From assembly GCA_018398765.1 (NCBI GenBank), contig JAHBMJ010001987.1, positions 40,001 to 104,000 of the forward strand: 64,000 nt of DNA. Reading direction: 5' to 3'. Every line of letters begins with the position of its first letter. Within the stretch, counting starts at the first letter, position 1. Source of the stretch: Chromera velia (Eukaryota; Sar; Chromeraceae). Under the pieces are notes generated by a model. That model was not told where the DNA came from. It saw only the letters and a list, made by a program, of their open reading frames with translations, and did not search any database. This document shows positions 20,523 to 33,133 of the stretch, piece after piece. The translations under genes were made by a program, and so were the position numbers.

Positions 20523-22242
20523 ACACACACAGAGTTAAGTTAGCAGGGTGAGCACAGTTTGTGTTGTCTCCACACTTTGTTGTTCTAACCTCTATACCTT
20601 CTCCAGTATCTTATCTTAACTCTGTGTGTATGTTGTTAGAGACTTAATATCCAGGAATATTCGTATTATACAGGCATAGAGGCATGAATTGGAATAATCA
20701 GGGTCTCTCGCTCACTGAGCTCTCTCCGTTCCCCAAACCATCCATAATCACCTCCTACCAATAATCTCATACATAGAGAGACAAGAACTGAGTTATCCCG
20801 GCATACGACTGTTCCAGGAAATTTCTGTCTCCATCGTCAGTAAGACAGTTAGTATCATATCTTCCCTTCTATCTGTGTTATCTGTATGTGTGGGAGACAG
20901 CGGGGATTATGGATAGAAAATATAACACATATCTGTGAATAATAGTGAAATAAGTTTAGGTTTGATGGTAGAGTCTGTATGGAGTTCATATTAATAATGT
21001 TGTGTGTATACGTAGGAGATGAGATGAGCAGAGACTCTTTATAAAACATTCATAACTCAGGAATAGAAATCTACCTCATAGGAATATTCGGTTAATAGAA
21101 GAGTTGATAGCGGAGTTGATTTAGATTATGTAGTAGATTTTGGAGTTATGAATTATCTTAATGGGAAGATCGATATCTTTGGGAGTTATTGGGATAGTTG
21201 AGTTAGTTTGATGAAATATCAATGATTATAAGTGAATAAATAACTACCAAACTCCTATATATAAAACCGAATATTCATAACTCATCACCTCCTACTAAGC
21301 CTACAACCATACCAACAATAATATTAACTCAGTATCTTATCTTAACTCTGTGTGTGTGGGATAAATATCGGTGTGTGGTATGGGATGGGACGGTAGGGCG
21401 GCAGCGGTATAATAGATGATAATTACCTGGAATATTATGGGTGAAACTGGAATTCTATGGGGTAAATCTGTTCCACAAACCCTTCGTACCCCAAACAGTC
21501 TCTGTTCACCTTGTGCCCCTCTCACCTTCTACTCTTACTCATATTCTTATAAAGTATCTATGTTAATATCGATGGTTGGATAACTAGGATAGAAATGGCA
21601 CACAGGATGGGTTATATGGGGGCATAGGAGGTAGACTAAATCGTAGAGGTCGTTATGGATTATTTGTGATACCCATAGATAATTGATAATTATAATATTA
21701 ATGAAATAATAAATAATAATGAATCAAAGATGAAAACTTACCGTTATATGCCCAACGCCTCTATGCATACATCCTGTTTATATTATCTCTAGGTATTATA
21801 TTCATATTATATAGAGGATTAATAATTAAGATAAACTATTACCACAACATAATATCCTCGTACCGTCCATACCTGCCTTACGCCCATTACCTATTGCTAT
21901 TCATGTTCTGGTATTATTATGGTAGGTTTGGTGAATTAGCTAATAATTATCTAAGACAGCCAGCCTTAGAACTTAATCTTCTATTCATATTATCTTAACT
22001 GTTTATCTTATATTGTTGTATGGATAGTAGGAGTGGTAGAACGGTAGAGGTCTGTAATGAAGATTGAATGATACATTTTGTTGTTTTATTATTATAATTA
22101 TCAAACTCCTACATAAAGTTATCGATAATTTTATAGAAATTTAATGAAATATTATTGGTTTATTATTACAGTATAATTCGATCTTCATATCCTAATTCAC
22201 CGCCTCCTACCACACACACAGAGTTAAGATAAGATATACTGG
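20523..22242. mobile_element. Segment bounded by inverted repeats, possible non-autonomous element
   Basis: A 27-base arm at 20603-20629 (contains CTTATCTTAACTCTGTGTGT) is mirrored at 22213-22242 with a 2-base insertion. A third, direct copy lies at 21330-21357, and a shorter inverted copy at 20523-20541 forms a local hairpin with the first arm. The word CACCTCCTAC or CGCCTCCTAC also recurs at about 20750, 21287 and 22202. The interior is AT-rich with no coding capacity. This fits a nested MITE or foldback element, but no target-site duplication is evident. Confidence 0.4.
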
Positions 22243-22718
22243 ACGGCTGGGGACGCGGTCTGTCTGCATGGGCACTCATGCGCGCGTGCGTCAGCTTATA
22301 CCCGATTACTTATTACCCGATTCTTAATTGAATCGGAGACACGACATTCGCATGAAGTTTGAGCTCGAAAGGTTCAGCTGTATATAGAGGTCTCTTAGTA
22401 GCGGATGGTCTCTCTTAATTTGACGGGTTTGGACTTCATATTCCCCGCAACGTGGGTTTTTAGGTTCACGTATGGCAGCTAGTCGCTTCCGAACTCAGTA
22501 GGTGCAACAGAGGAATTTAGTGGCTGTCCGCTACATCCCAAAGAGCGAAAATCTCGGAGCTTGTCATCGGGTTTATATATTAATACTTCAGGATCGAACA
22601 GTCTGACTGTCTGGTCTGTCCGCTGCACAAAATTAGTCTTGTCCAGAGTTTTCTGGGTCACTCGAAAACCAGCTACCTCTGACTGTCGCCCGTTTGACTC
22701 TTTTGCGTCTTTTCGGAA

Positions 22719-24041
22719 ATGCAGAACGATAGACCGCTGTCAGAAGCCGAAGTGCGGCAGTTCGAGCGTGATGGATACCTTATCCTTCAAAATGTTGTGG
22801 ATTACACAGAAGCCGAGAGATTCTACACCCAGGCTGTCGTCCCCGCTTTGACTGCTCACAATATTGATCCAACCAATCCGCCTACAGACAGAGGAGGGGG
22901 GGCCCATGTCAAGGGCACAAATGGACACCTGATCGGGGGAAACGACAAGCGGTGGCCCGCCTTCTTCGACTCTCCTGTATTGAAGGGAGCTCTCAATTCG
23001 CTTCACGGGGGAAGAGACAGGTGGGGCTGGAAGGATGGTGCCCGAGATGGGGTTGGTTGGATTCATGTGCGCTTCCCAAAGGCCGACAAGTGGAGCCCCC
23101 CCTCTGGAGGCTGGCATACCGACGGGGACACCCACACGTTGACCTCCACGCAGTCGGTTGTGGTTCTTCCTTTGGTTTCTGCCATCCAGCCTGGTGGAGG
23201 GGGCACGTGTATGATCCGGGGGTCCCACAGAATGATGGGAGAGAAACTCATGAGAGATGCGCTGAACAACAAAGCCCCTTCGAGACAGGAGCACGGCAAA
23301 CACCTGAACAAAATCGTGGAAGAGAACCAACACGCGATAGTGGAAGCCACAGGAAGGGCAGGAGACGCACTCCTGATACACCCCTTCCTTGTGCATGCGG
23401 CGGGGCCGGCATGCCGTGGCCACCCGCTGCGTATCTCCTTCAACCTCGCCACAAGGCATCGAAATTACCAGTACCCTTGCAACACACCAGACGAAGTGGC
23501 GCACTGGATGCAGCAGACGTCCCCTTCCCCGATCCTCCGTTGTCTGATGCGCATCGATGACTTTGAAAGGCGGGGATACGGAGGTCTGTTTGGGTTTCAG
23601 AGTGTGTGCTCCGGAAAGCACCTAAACCTGTACAACGAATGCTCGGATGACGGCGCCCCTGTGAAGATATGGGGCTCCTCTGTGGGCAAGGGGGGGAAGG
23701 CGAGTAGGTGGTGTGTGGTTCCCGTCAGAGGTGGAGGATGGTACCGTATTCAGAGCGTGTGCTCTGGAAAGTTCTTGACTGTCGCGGAGAAGGAGGACAA
23801 GAACGGGCATTTCCAAGTGGTGTGCCGCTCTGTACCACCAGAGGAGGAAGGAGCGAGGAGGTTCCTCTGGACATTCATCCCAGAGGGCTGCGGGGGGCTG
23901 GTCGCCATTCGGCACGTGGCCTCCGACAGACTCCTGAACGTTGCTGGTGCGAACAGAGCTGACGGCAGCAAAGTGATTGTGTGGGGAGCCACTGTTGAGG
24001 AGGGGGGTCATGCAAGCAGATGGCGTCTGACTCCTGCCTGA
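22719..24041 (+). CDS. phytanoyl-CoA dioxygenase-like 2-oxoglutarate/Fe(II) oxygenase fused to a ricin-type beta-trefoil, 440 aa
   Basis: Single-exon frame from the ATG at 22719. Residues 7-250 match the PhyH family of non-haem iron oxygenases, which hydroxylate a substrate using O2 and 2-oxoglutarate. The N-terminal LSEAEVRQFERDGYLIL is typical. The iron ligands are H133 and D135 in GWHTDGD, with the distal His most likely H226 in HPFLVHAAGP, and R238 is placed to bind 2-oxoglutarate. Residues 290-440 form a ricin-B-like beta-trefoil with repeated blocks FQSVCSGKHLNL, IQSVCSGKFLTV and IRHVASDRLLNV and W-containing motifs, a fold usually used for carbohydrate or protein binding. It has no signal peptide, so a cytosolic location is likely. 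The substrate cannot be inferred. The lectin fold is only a binding module: there is no toxin catalytic domain. Confidence 0.85.
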   Translation: MQNDRPLSEAEVRQFERDGYLILQNVVDYTEAERFYTQAVVPALTAHNIDPTNPPTDRGGGAHVKGTNGHLIGGNDKRWPAFFDSPVLKGALNSLHGGRDRWGWKDGARDGVGWIHVRFPKADKWSPPSGGWHTDGDTHTLTSTQSVVVLPLVSAIQPGGGGTCMIRGSHRMMGEKLMRDALNNKAPSRQEHGKHLNKIVEENQHAIVEATGRAGDALLIHPFLVHAAGPACRGHPLRISFNLATRHRNYQYPCNTPDEVAHWMQQTSPSPILRCLMRIDDFERRGYGGLFGFQSVCSGKHLNLYNECSDDGAPVKIWGSSVGKGGKASRWCVVPVRGGGWYRIQSVCSGKFLTVAEKEDKNGHFQVVCRSVPPEEEGARRFLWTFIPEGCGGLVAIRHVASDRLLNVAGANRADGSKVIVWGATVEEGGHASRWRLTPA

Positions 24042-24923
24042 TAACGCCCGCGTGATTCTGTTAAGGTCGGTCCCCCGTACGTATGGTTGCCGTCTCCTCT
24101 GCTTTGACTTACTATACAAACGCAGACAGGCCCGCAAGGGATTTCCGAGGGAGTGCTCTCTTCATTGCACTCAATTTTGCATCGATCGAGACATACCACA
24201 GTCGTAATCGGAAAACAAGAGAATATTTATACGAGTGGGAAGACTGCAATGCATCTCTGAAGGCATGCCGACAGGAAAGGTTGCTGCCACGGTGTCATGC
24301 TTCTTGCCCTTTTCTGTGTGTCCCTGCAGGCACGGTGACTTTTCCTTCCCTCTGTCCGACTTCCAGAGAAACAATCATGTGCCAAGAGAGCGCTTACCGC
24401 ATGCATGAACAGAACAAGAAGGAACTAGCTTCTGAACGAGTCGGATCGGATGTAAGGAGGGACTGCGAGAGGTACTTGGGGCAGTCTGAGGCAAATAGAG
24501 GGCTCTCTCTCAAGACATATTTAAAGAGAAAAGAGGAAGAGGGGCCGAAGAGAAAGGAAGGGAGGAGGGAAAGACAGTGAAGGCTAGATTAAAGGAAAAG
24601 AGGGGGTGCTCAAGCGCTGGCCACTAGAAGGCTAGCAAAAAGAACGCAGCCCGCAAAGAGCTCTGAATTTCTATTACGCAGCAACAGTAAACAAAACAAA
24701 AGAAAAAAGAAAGAGAAGTGATCTGAACACAGGCGAGCTGCAAAGGATAAGGGAGCGGGTCTGGCTATGAGTTACAAAAAGTATGCAGCTAGCTATGATC
24801 TGAGATGATGGTGAATAATGTCCATGCATGTTTCTTTCTCGCCCAGAAGTATGGTTTGGCGACTCTTGATGCTCACGTCTGCTACTCACTCTCTGCCTTT
24901 CTCTCTCCTCTCCTTTCCTCCGC

Positions 24924-24962
<39 letters not shown>

Positions 24963-27061
24963 TCCCAACTTCTCTGCTACGTCCAAGTTGTGGTCTGGGT
25001 TGGGGGGATGGAAAGGCTTTGAAGAAGGGTGCGATTCTTTTTTTTGTTCATCATGCAGCTCATGTCAATGAACTTCTTTCCTAGCTTCTTTCTCTGTTTT
25101 GTACTGTTTTGCTGTCTGATGGTGAGTCTGGGCGGGGGGTGGTGGTAGGGGGGCAGATTTCTGTTTCGTCTAGCATATGGGCGGATCTATGGTTGCCATT
25201 TCTGGACTGAGACTGTCACGGTGCTGAGTGTCACCAAGTCTAACATTTGTTACGCGTAAGTTGTCATTCAGCGAGCCATTCCGGGTTAAATTGAAGGAAA
25301 GCGCTCGGCGTCATAGACCAAACGACATTGAATTAAACAACAAACAAACAAAACGGAGTTGCAAATTGCAATGCATAGAAACATTAGACATCTGACTGCC
25401 GGTAGGGGGGAGGTTCACGACCAAACATACATGCATGCATGGTCTGAAGTAATGTGCATGGATATACATTTAGTGCAAAGCGAATTTATGCTAATTTAAA
25501 GCTAAGTGATACACAGGTGTACAGCTTTGGCGGGCAGCCCCGAACACAGTGTAATATAGTCCTGTACGTTACTACTACTAGTATATACGAGTCACAGTAC
25601 TAACTAGACTCACTAGAGTACTCAGTACTAAACCTCTCTATGCTGTCTCCACACAAGTCTGATTAAGTCTACTTAGTCTAGTTTGTATTAATTATACTAC
25701 CTCCTTAGTCTAGTCCTTATGAGTCCTTAGTAATTTAGTTAGTAACAAACCTTTAATTTACTTTTAATTATTTTTTTTTATGCACATGCTATGATGTGAC
25801 AATGTATGATGCATAAATCAAATTTATCAGAAACTTTGTTAAGCTAAAATATCAGAAACTAATATTATGCTAAAATATATTACTAGCTATTGCAATACAT
25901 CCGTAATGTCATTCGATCGCTTCTACGCTGGCATCCGGTCTGTCTTTTTGATGTCTGTCTCCCTATTCTAGAAAGTGATTAACTGATCAACTCCACCGTT
26001 ACTTATTACAATTTACAATTAACGTCGTAAACCACGTCTCCTTTTCATTGCTTTTATTCATTTTTATTCCATCTGCACTGATTCAAACTCCAACAGGGTT
26101 TTTGAATAAACGACAGTGTCAATATGTCACAGTGCCGCATTGATTTCCTCCATCTATTTTACAGTGTGCCCCAATGGAAAGGAGTCTCACACACGGCCTC
26201 CGCTTCATGCAAAGACCGGCAAAGCAGACATACGCATGCAGATTCATATTGCGTCTCCTTTTTATCCCTGCATACGCACCCTGATGGAAACGACGACTCT
26301 ATTGATGAATGACTGTGTGTGTGGACGTGTGCCCAAGCTAGACGGACTTCATTCAACACTGCTGAGGAGATCTCGGTTGGACTCCCTCAGCTTCTCTCTC
26401 TCTCTCTCTCTCTCTGTGCACAATCCATCCTCTGTGGAGGTGTCAGACTAGAGGCGGAGTGGGTGAGTATCACTCTAAAAAGCCCCCCCCAGACAAAGCA
26501 ACACCAGTCTGAAGAAAGCAGCTCGTTGTCAAGAACTGTTGCACCGCCATCCGCTGTTTACGGGCGTGAGACAGAAATGAAGGGCAGATAGAAACGGACA
26601 GTGGAGACGAGACAGAGGAACGCGACGCATCAATTGGTAAAGACGCACACACGCAAGACACCTTTTATCATTCACACTCCCTCAAATTGCCTCCCTCGCT
26701 CATTTACAAGCACTCCACCCTCCTGAGAGTCCAGTCACTCGCCCTCTCCCCTCCTTCCCTCACCCATCTCTTGTTAGTCCACATCGGGCTACCTGACCAA
26801 ACTCTCACTCTCACGCGAAGACAGAGAATAGGAAAGAAAAAACACAGCAGGGTCCGTGAAAGTATCACCCTTTCTATCTCGTCGCTGCCTGTGGAAACTT
26901 ACGGCATTTCCTCTCCCCATCAGTCTCTTTCCTCTTCTCCCCCTTCACCTCCAAAAAACAAACACAATCTCCAGATAAGTTGCCCCCCCCCCCCTTCCCC
27001 TCCCTCCCCCGCCCTCTACCCAAATCGCCATCCTTCAAGCCATCCCGTCCTCTCTCCTCCC
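24042..27061. other. Intergenic DNA between the PhyH gene and Atg18
   Basis: A 165-codon plus frame at 24083-24580 with a charged C-terminus is the only candidate, but it lacks recognisable features and may be 3' UTR. (CT)n tracts lie at 24929-24960 and 26394-26415. The part 25380-26100 is AT-rich, with clustered ACTAGT/AGTACT words at 25560-25640. Pyrimidine-rich frames at 26687-27163 look compositional. No RNA gene is seen. Confidence 0.4.
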
Positions 27062-30000
27062 CTAATCTCTCAAACACAGGGCTCGCTGCTCATCCAGCCT
27101 CCGATGAAGGAACACGAGGGCCGTCTCATCCTCACCGAAACACAACGCGTGCTCTGCCCGTAGCCTGAAAGCAGACCAGATACATACAGGCGTACAGGCA
27201 GAGAATGAAGTGTCAAAACGCGAATTTGCATGAAGAAGAGAAACAAATTCATCAAGAGTCTCCCCTGTAAAACGCGACATGAAGGACGCCACAAAACGAT
27301 AGGTTAGGGCCGCCAAGGCCGCGAGCCTGGAGGGAAAATTCGATAGAGAGATCACAAAACCCCGCCCGCAAGCAAGGGTTTGTCTGTGGGAAGGAAGCCC
27401 GAGCTTGCAGGATCGAGACAAATTAAGTAGGTGGTACAGAACGATGGAAGAACTGTTTGAGTGTGACCTTTTGAAGAATCAAGACGTCAATTCGGAGAGA
27501 TGAATCTAAGAAATAACGGACGAAAGGATTCTCGCCATGGCAGACCGAAATGAAAGAAAAAGACACAGGTAGGATGCACGGACGTAGAGACTGAATGAAT
27601 GAATGAATGAATGCACGGAAGGAGCAAAGAAAGGATGAATGAATGAATGCACGGAAGGAGCAAAGAAAGGAAGAAAGAAAAAAAAGAAAAGAAAGGCAAA
27701 TAGACAGCCTCCGGGCTCACCTGCACTCTCCTCCGGTGTTCATCGGACACTCAAACACCAACGCAGTGCCTGCTCTGGATGCCACCAGGACCTGCAAGAC
27801 AACAAACAATTCATGTGGACAGTCCGAGTGGCTCTCACCGCTCCAGACCGATGCAGCTACATACATCCACTGACATTTATTTTATTGATTCACGGAATTG
27901 AATGGCGGGTTGAACGTGAAACCCAATGCTCAAGGGATGGCTCGTGCACGCATCAAAAGCCGACATAAGGTCACATTCTGCAACTGCCCCCTCCTCCTTG
28001 GATCTTTGCCTTTCAACAATCCGGCTTGCCCTACGGACCCTTTTTGTGGCAGACAGACGCCGCACAGTGAATGTCTCAGCTGCCTCCTCTCCTTCTCCTC
28101 CCCCAACCCTTCGTCTGCCTTCTCTTTCTCTTTCTCCGCCATCTGAATACACCCTTGCAAGTACTTCTCTTCTCTGGCACAGTCACCACCAACTTCGTTC
28201 AGTCGCGAAAACTGCACACCTAGCAATACTTAAATTCAGTCTCTTGCCCTTCAGTCCGACACACTGACTGACCTCCAGTCGACCCGACGCAGGCCGGGGA
28301 AAGACCGCAGCTGCGGTTCTCTGCCCCGGTGCCGTGCGCAGTTTGGCGAACGCGAACGCTCTGTGGGAGTCCAGCCAGTCCCTGCACTGCACGGGCACGC
28401 ACCCCATCACATAGGACGACGCGGGGTGCTTGGCCACAGACGCTACGGAACGTCCAACCGCAGCGCCCACAGACCGGGTCAGGGAGGCGGCAGAGCTTGC
28501 GAGGGCAGACCTCAGGTCAGTCGACACGGCCTGCACGCACGCACACAGCATCGAAAACATATGCATGCACAGAAGTGCACACACACACACACGTGCGTAG
28601 GTACGCACATACCTTGTCAGTTTCCCTCGTTTTGACGTGCATACACGGCGACAAACACAAATCGTGGCTGAGCAGGCACACGACGATCCCTTGTCATCAC
28701 GAAAAGCTGACGGGGACAAAAACAGCTGCAGATTCAACCTGCCAGAACACAAAGGCCAGGAAAATTAACGGAATTTTGCAAGATTGTGAGATCAAAAAGG
28801 ATCCTCTGCAGAGCAGATCAGGATATCAACAATTCCTTCTGCACACAGGCCGGTGTGTCTTCCTCTCCCTCTCTCTCTCCCCGCCTCTGCCTGTAACCCA
28901 ATCAGCGCACCTGTGAGAGAGATGGGAGTGAGAGAAACACCCGGGAGATGTCCGCCACGGCCGGAAAAGTGGCCCCGGAAAGGGACAAAGAAGAGGATGA
29001 CGAAGAAGCAGAAGAGGCAACCACAGGCACTCCACACCCCGCACCCCCAGAACCCGACACCCCGGATGCTGCCCCCCCATTCCCATTCACCCCTGACGTC
29101 CCCCCGTTTTGTATTCGAAACATATGGATGGTCCCCGAAGCCGCTGATGCCGTCAGAAAATCCGAATTCCGGGTGAAGGACAACGAAAAAATCGACGTCT
29201 CCGATGCCCCCCTTCGAAACTGATACAGCCTCTCGAGAAGAGGGACAGAGAACACACGGACCACAGTGCCCTTCACTGATGCTGTCGCCAAAAGACTCCC
29301 GGAAGAATTGAACGCCAATGCTTGCACCGCAGTTGTGTGCGCCAACACAGATCCAATGGGCTTCAGGGAGAACGTGTCAATCAACGTGACTAACCCAGAA
29401 GGGGGCTCACAAAGACAGGGGGTCGCCATGTAACCCCAATCTCCTGAGGTGACCAGAGCACATAACGAAGGATCGACCCACGTGTGTGCCATCCTGTCCA
29501 TCTGGTGAATCACCTTCATATCCTTCATATTCAAAACGTAAATCTTCTTACACAAGAGCACAACCACCCGCTTCCTGTTCATCCGTACAGCCTTGATCGG
29601 CTGCTCGAATGAGAACCTCAAAATCTCACATCTATTTGTTACATGCCACATAATCAGTTGGCGACAGGAACTCGGTCCTCTGGTCAATGACGTCCCCTCC
29701 TCCCCCCCTGCGGCTTCCTCGTTTGATCGCCACAAGGGGGGACACGTCTCATCAGGAGACGGCACTAAAGCAATCAAACAGGAATTGTAGAACATCGAAA
29801 TGATCCCCACAGAGAAGTTGCATCTCTCTTCATAGAACTTTTGAAACGGCGGGGGGTCGCAGCCGTAGATGATGAAACCCCGCCGCGTGCCTACAGCAAG
29901 GCACGAATGATCCTGATTGAAGGACAGACAGGTCACTTCGTATGCGAAGGAATCCTCAGTGCCGTCTCCTTCCCCCCCCTCCCCCGCAGCTCCTGTGTCA

Positions 30001-30197
30001 CAGAACTCGACATGAGACAGAGAAATGTCACCAGCTGTGTCCTTGACAGCGGCACTGCTGCTGCTGCTACTGCTGCTGCTTGCCCCATTCGCTCCTGAGG
30101 GAGAAGAATCTCTATGGGACGGCTGGACATCACAGAACGAGTCCTCTGCAAACGAGTAGGGACAGCCCCCCTCCACCCCCGAAACGTCTTCAGCCAT
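27062..30197 (-). CDS. Atg18/WIPI family PROPPIN (WD40, phosphoinositide-binding autophagy protein)
   Basis: Exons in transcript order are 30197-28911, 28530-28273, 27791-27721 and a last exon from about 27452 (or 27467) to the TGA at 27062; phases agree. PROPPINs are seven-bladed beta-propellers that bind PI3P and PI(3,5)P2 on autophagic and endolysosomal membranes. Visible hallmarks are VTCLSFNQDHSCLAVGT with GFIIYGCDPP in the first blades, the lipid-binding FRRG in YQFRRGASETSIFSLSF, and, after splicing, RAFAFAKLR in exon 2 followed by VLVASRAGTALVFECP and GGEC in exon 3. The N-terminus adds about 85 Ser/Gly-rich residues, and the blade 6 loop is a long Gly/Ser insertion. The last exon gives a C-terminal extension of about 130 residues that is less certain. 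It may play a role in autophagy or, as in some apicomplexans, in apicoplast upkeep; the latter is only an analogy. It is transcribed divergently from the GMC gene. Confidence 0.85.
27591..27660. repeat. GAAT tetranucleotide repeat with duplicated flank
   Basis: (GAAT)n followed by GCACGGAAGGAGCAAAGAAA occurs twice in tandem (about 27593-27632 and 27634-27670), inside the last intron of the Atg18 gene. Confidence 0.8.
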
Positions 30198-30902
30198 TCT
30201 CTCCCCGAACAGCTAAGAGGACGAGAGTCGCCGACGTGCTGTGATCAATAGGGGACAAAAACGAACAGAGCTGAGGGGACAAAAGTGTGGAGACTGCAGA
30301 ATGAGAAAGAAAAGCCCCTTCTGCATGCAATCGTGCTTGAAGAGTCAGCTTCAAGACCCAGGAACCCTGTATCCAGAGAGAGACAGAGAAATGAGACGAG
30401 AAAGAACTGGAACGCAGTTTCATTGCATGACACTTTCGGTAGAGAAAAAGAGGTTCAGGAGAAATGAGCTAGCATGACTGAGCTTATAGTAAGCTCGAGT
30501 GCATGGGCCGGGGTCCGCGGGGGCCCACTGCACGCGCTCAGAATGCGTGACGCCGGGGCCCACGCCCGGGCAACGCGAACTCAAGAGCTGCATGACTCCG
30601 CAAAAGATGTGTCTGACCTTGATTCAATCCTTCTGGACTTCAACTCCATTTAGTCAGTGCATTACACGCACAGACCTCCGTAGAAAGAAAAACAGCCTGC
30701 TTCAGTCGGTTCAACTGCATTGTAAAGCCTTCGGTGGTCGGCGGTGAGAAACTCAGGAAGGCGTTGTTTGACTTACTCACGAAGTGACATTCTGTATCCT
30801 ACTTCACGTCAAGTTCATCGCGAGCCTGCAGCTATAGGCCGTCATCCAACTTGCTTTCTGTTTGTGTAGTTGTCTTGACCGTTCATAAACGTGCCTTGAC
30901 CA
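30198..30902. promoter_or_regulatory. Shared intergenic region of the divergent Atg18 and GMC genes
   Basis: 705 bases separate the two start codons. The region holds a GC-rich block at about 30505-30575 (GGGCC-rich) and no coding exon or microsatellite. It must contain the core promoters of both genes; no TATA box or known element stands out. Confidence 0.5.
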
Positions 30903-33064
30903 ATGACAACGCGTTTGAGGTCCATCGCCCTCTGGGGCTGTCTTCTTTCTCTGTGTGTCCATGCTTCTTTTTCCAACATGGGAAATTTGGCCAATTTGGG
31001 GAAGCAGGATCCAGAGAAGGACCCCGATACGCCTTTTGACACTCCGAAGTTTTCACTTTCCTTTGCGGGACTGTTTGACAAGTTCACCTTCCCTGCGGAG
31101 GACCAGGGAGAGTACGACTACATCATCGTGGGAGGTGGGGGGGCGGGGTGCATTGTGGCTCAGACCCTGGCAGAGAACGGATTCAAAACGCTTGTGCTCG
31201 AGCGGGGGGGGACAAGGGAGGAGTTTGCACCTGCACCGACGTCAAAGAGGTCAGTTGGAGATGAAGTTCGGGCTTTCATCTGAGATACTTCGTTAGCATC
31301 TGACTACTGATTTTAAATGAAAATAGTGACTATCGGTTTTGGGTAATCATTATGTAACACCTCTTTCAGTTAACCCAGTTTGCCTTTCATTGTGGATGCG
31401 TTGGGCGTGTGCAGGTTTGTAGGAATCGAAAGAAGCTTTGCAGAGATCAACGAAAACGTCATCACACGACAGGGCATCAGGTGAGAAAAGGGGAGGAGAA
31501 GGAGGAACGAGGGAGATAGATTCTCTGTTTCTGAATTGTTTCCATTCCAAGCCATTCTTTCTTTTGTCTGCCTGTGCTCCTTTCATTCGCTTTCCTTTCC
31601 ATCTAGCTCTCCTATTGCACTCCTGCTTTCCCCTGGATTTCTTTTCAGTTTACCTGTGTACAAGTAAGGCTCTCAGTCCTATGTCAACAGAGTCTCTGCT
31701 CTCCTTTCTATTCCTACCGATGCTTTCCGAGCGTCTTCCCTTCCTAATCTGCCTCTCTCTCTGTCATTCCCCCACTTACCATCACGATGAATGAAGAGAC
31801 CTCTCTGCCCCCTGAATCGATGAATGCACATGCAACACAAACACCCTTACTTCAACAGGTCGAACATCGGCCGAGTGCTCTCTGGCGGCACCGCGATCAA
31901 CCAAGGGATCATCATCGCAGAGGAAGTGAACGGGGACTACTTCGACTTCCTCGAGACCGAATTCGGCACTGTCTTCGATCGCACTCTCCTACAGGTGAGG
32001 TGAAGCAGGGGGGGGGTTGCCGTGAGAAGGGGGGGGATGCGGGGAGGGAAAACGAAGTATTTGCCAGCAGCACCCGAACGTTTTCTTTCTTGAGATGGCA
32101 TACATGAAATGAACCTCCTTTTGCCATTCCTGCATTTGGGGCTTTCATTAGTTCTAGGGAATGAGTGCCTTTCTTCAACTTTCGTATTTGGCTTGACTCC
32201 AAACGTATGACTCGCTTTAACGTTTTTTTTGGATTGAGGGGCGGATGCCGTCTATCTTCCTTCCCCCTTGGACAGGTCCTGAACTTCCTTCCCTTGCTTC
32301 TCTCTCTCTCTCTCTCTCCTCCAGGAAGCCTACGATTACGTCCAAGCGGGGATGTCAGAGAGTCCGGCACTGGACAGCCAGACAAGCAACGGGGGGCAGT
32401 TCCCAATGCCTCTCGATAAGTTGGGGGAAGGATTTGATGCGATTGGAGGTCAGGAGGAAAAGGGAAAAGGGGAATATGCAGGGGAAATACGTACGCATCC
32501 AGGCACAGACATCAGAACCAACGTGGAGAGATTAATGGCATCTCCGCACCTGCCTGTTGCATTTCGTTCAAGCATTGAAAGACTCTGAGAAGATCGTATT
32601 TCATCTGCGTTGATCTTCCTTCCTTCCTTCTTTTGTTTGTGTCTGCATGCCACAGGGTTTGAGAACGGAGGGTTCACCCACCGTTTCACTGTTGAAGAGA
32701 ACAGTTGGTGGAGGACCTTCAGTGCGTTCAACCTCTCCATCAACGAGTTCCCAAAAAAAGAGCAGGGATTCAGACAGGCGTCGGATTTCTTCATCAACTT
32801 CGAGGAACCCAACCTGACCATTAAAACAAAATCAACTGTCCTCAAGGTCAGTCAGTCAGTCATGGGGACTTTCTCTCGATCGATCACTCTCACGATGCAA
32901 AAAGAAGAAAGGACGCACTCTTTCTCGGGCACACAATCTGTGCTTTTTGCATGCCAGTTCATTCATTAATGCATATGTTCAACAATATTTGACATTTTTG
33001 CGCTTGTGTGACATCCAACAAAGGACTGCCAGACCACTTGTGTCCAAAATGTACACGCTGCTCA

Positions 33065-33133
<69 letters not shown>

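Noticed and set aside
22740-23621. 293-codon minus-strand frame
   Set aside because: It is antisense to the PhyH domain, lacks family features, and follows from GC-biased codons on the plus strand.
23586-24041. Ricin-like toxin gene
   Set aside because: Only the sugar-binding type beta-trefoil fold is present; there is no rRNA N-glycosidase chain.
28329-28916. 195-codon plus-strand frame
   Set aside because: It is antisense to exon 2 and an intron of Atg18 and has no protein features.
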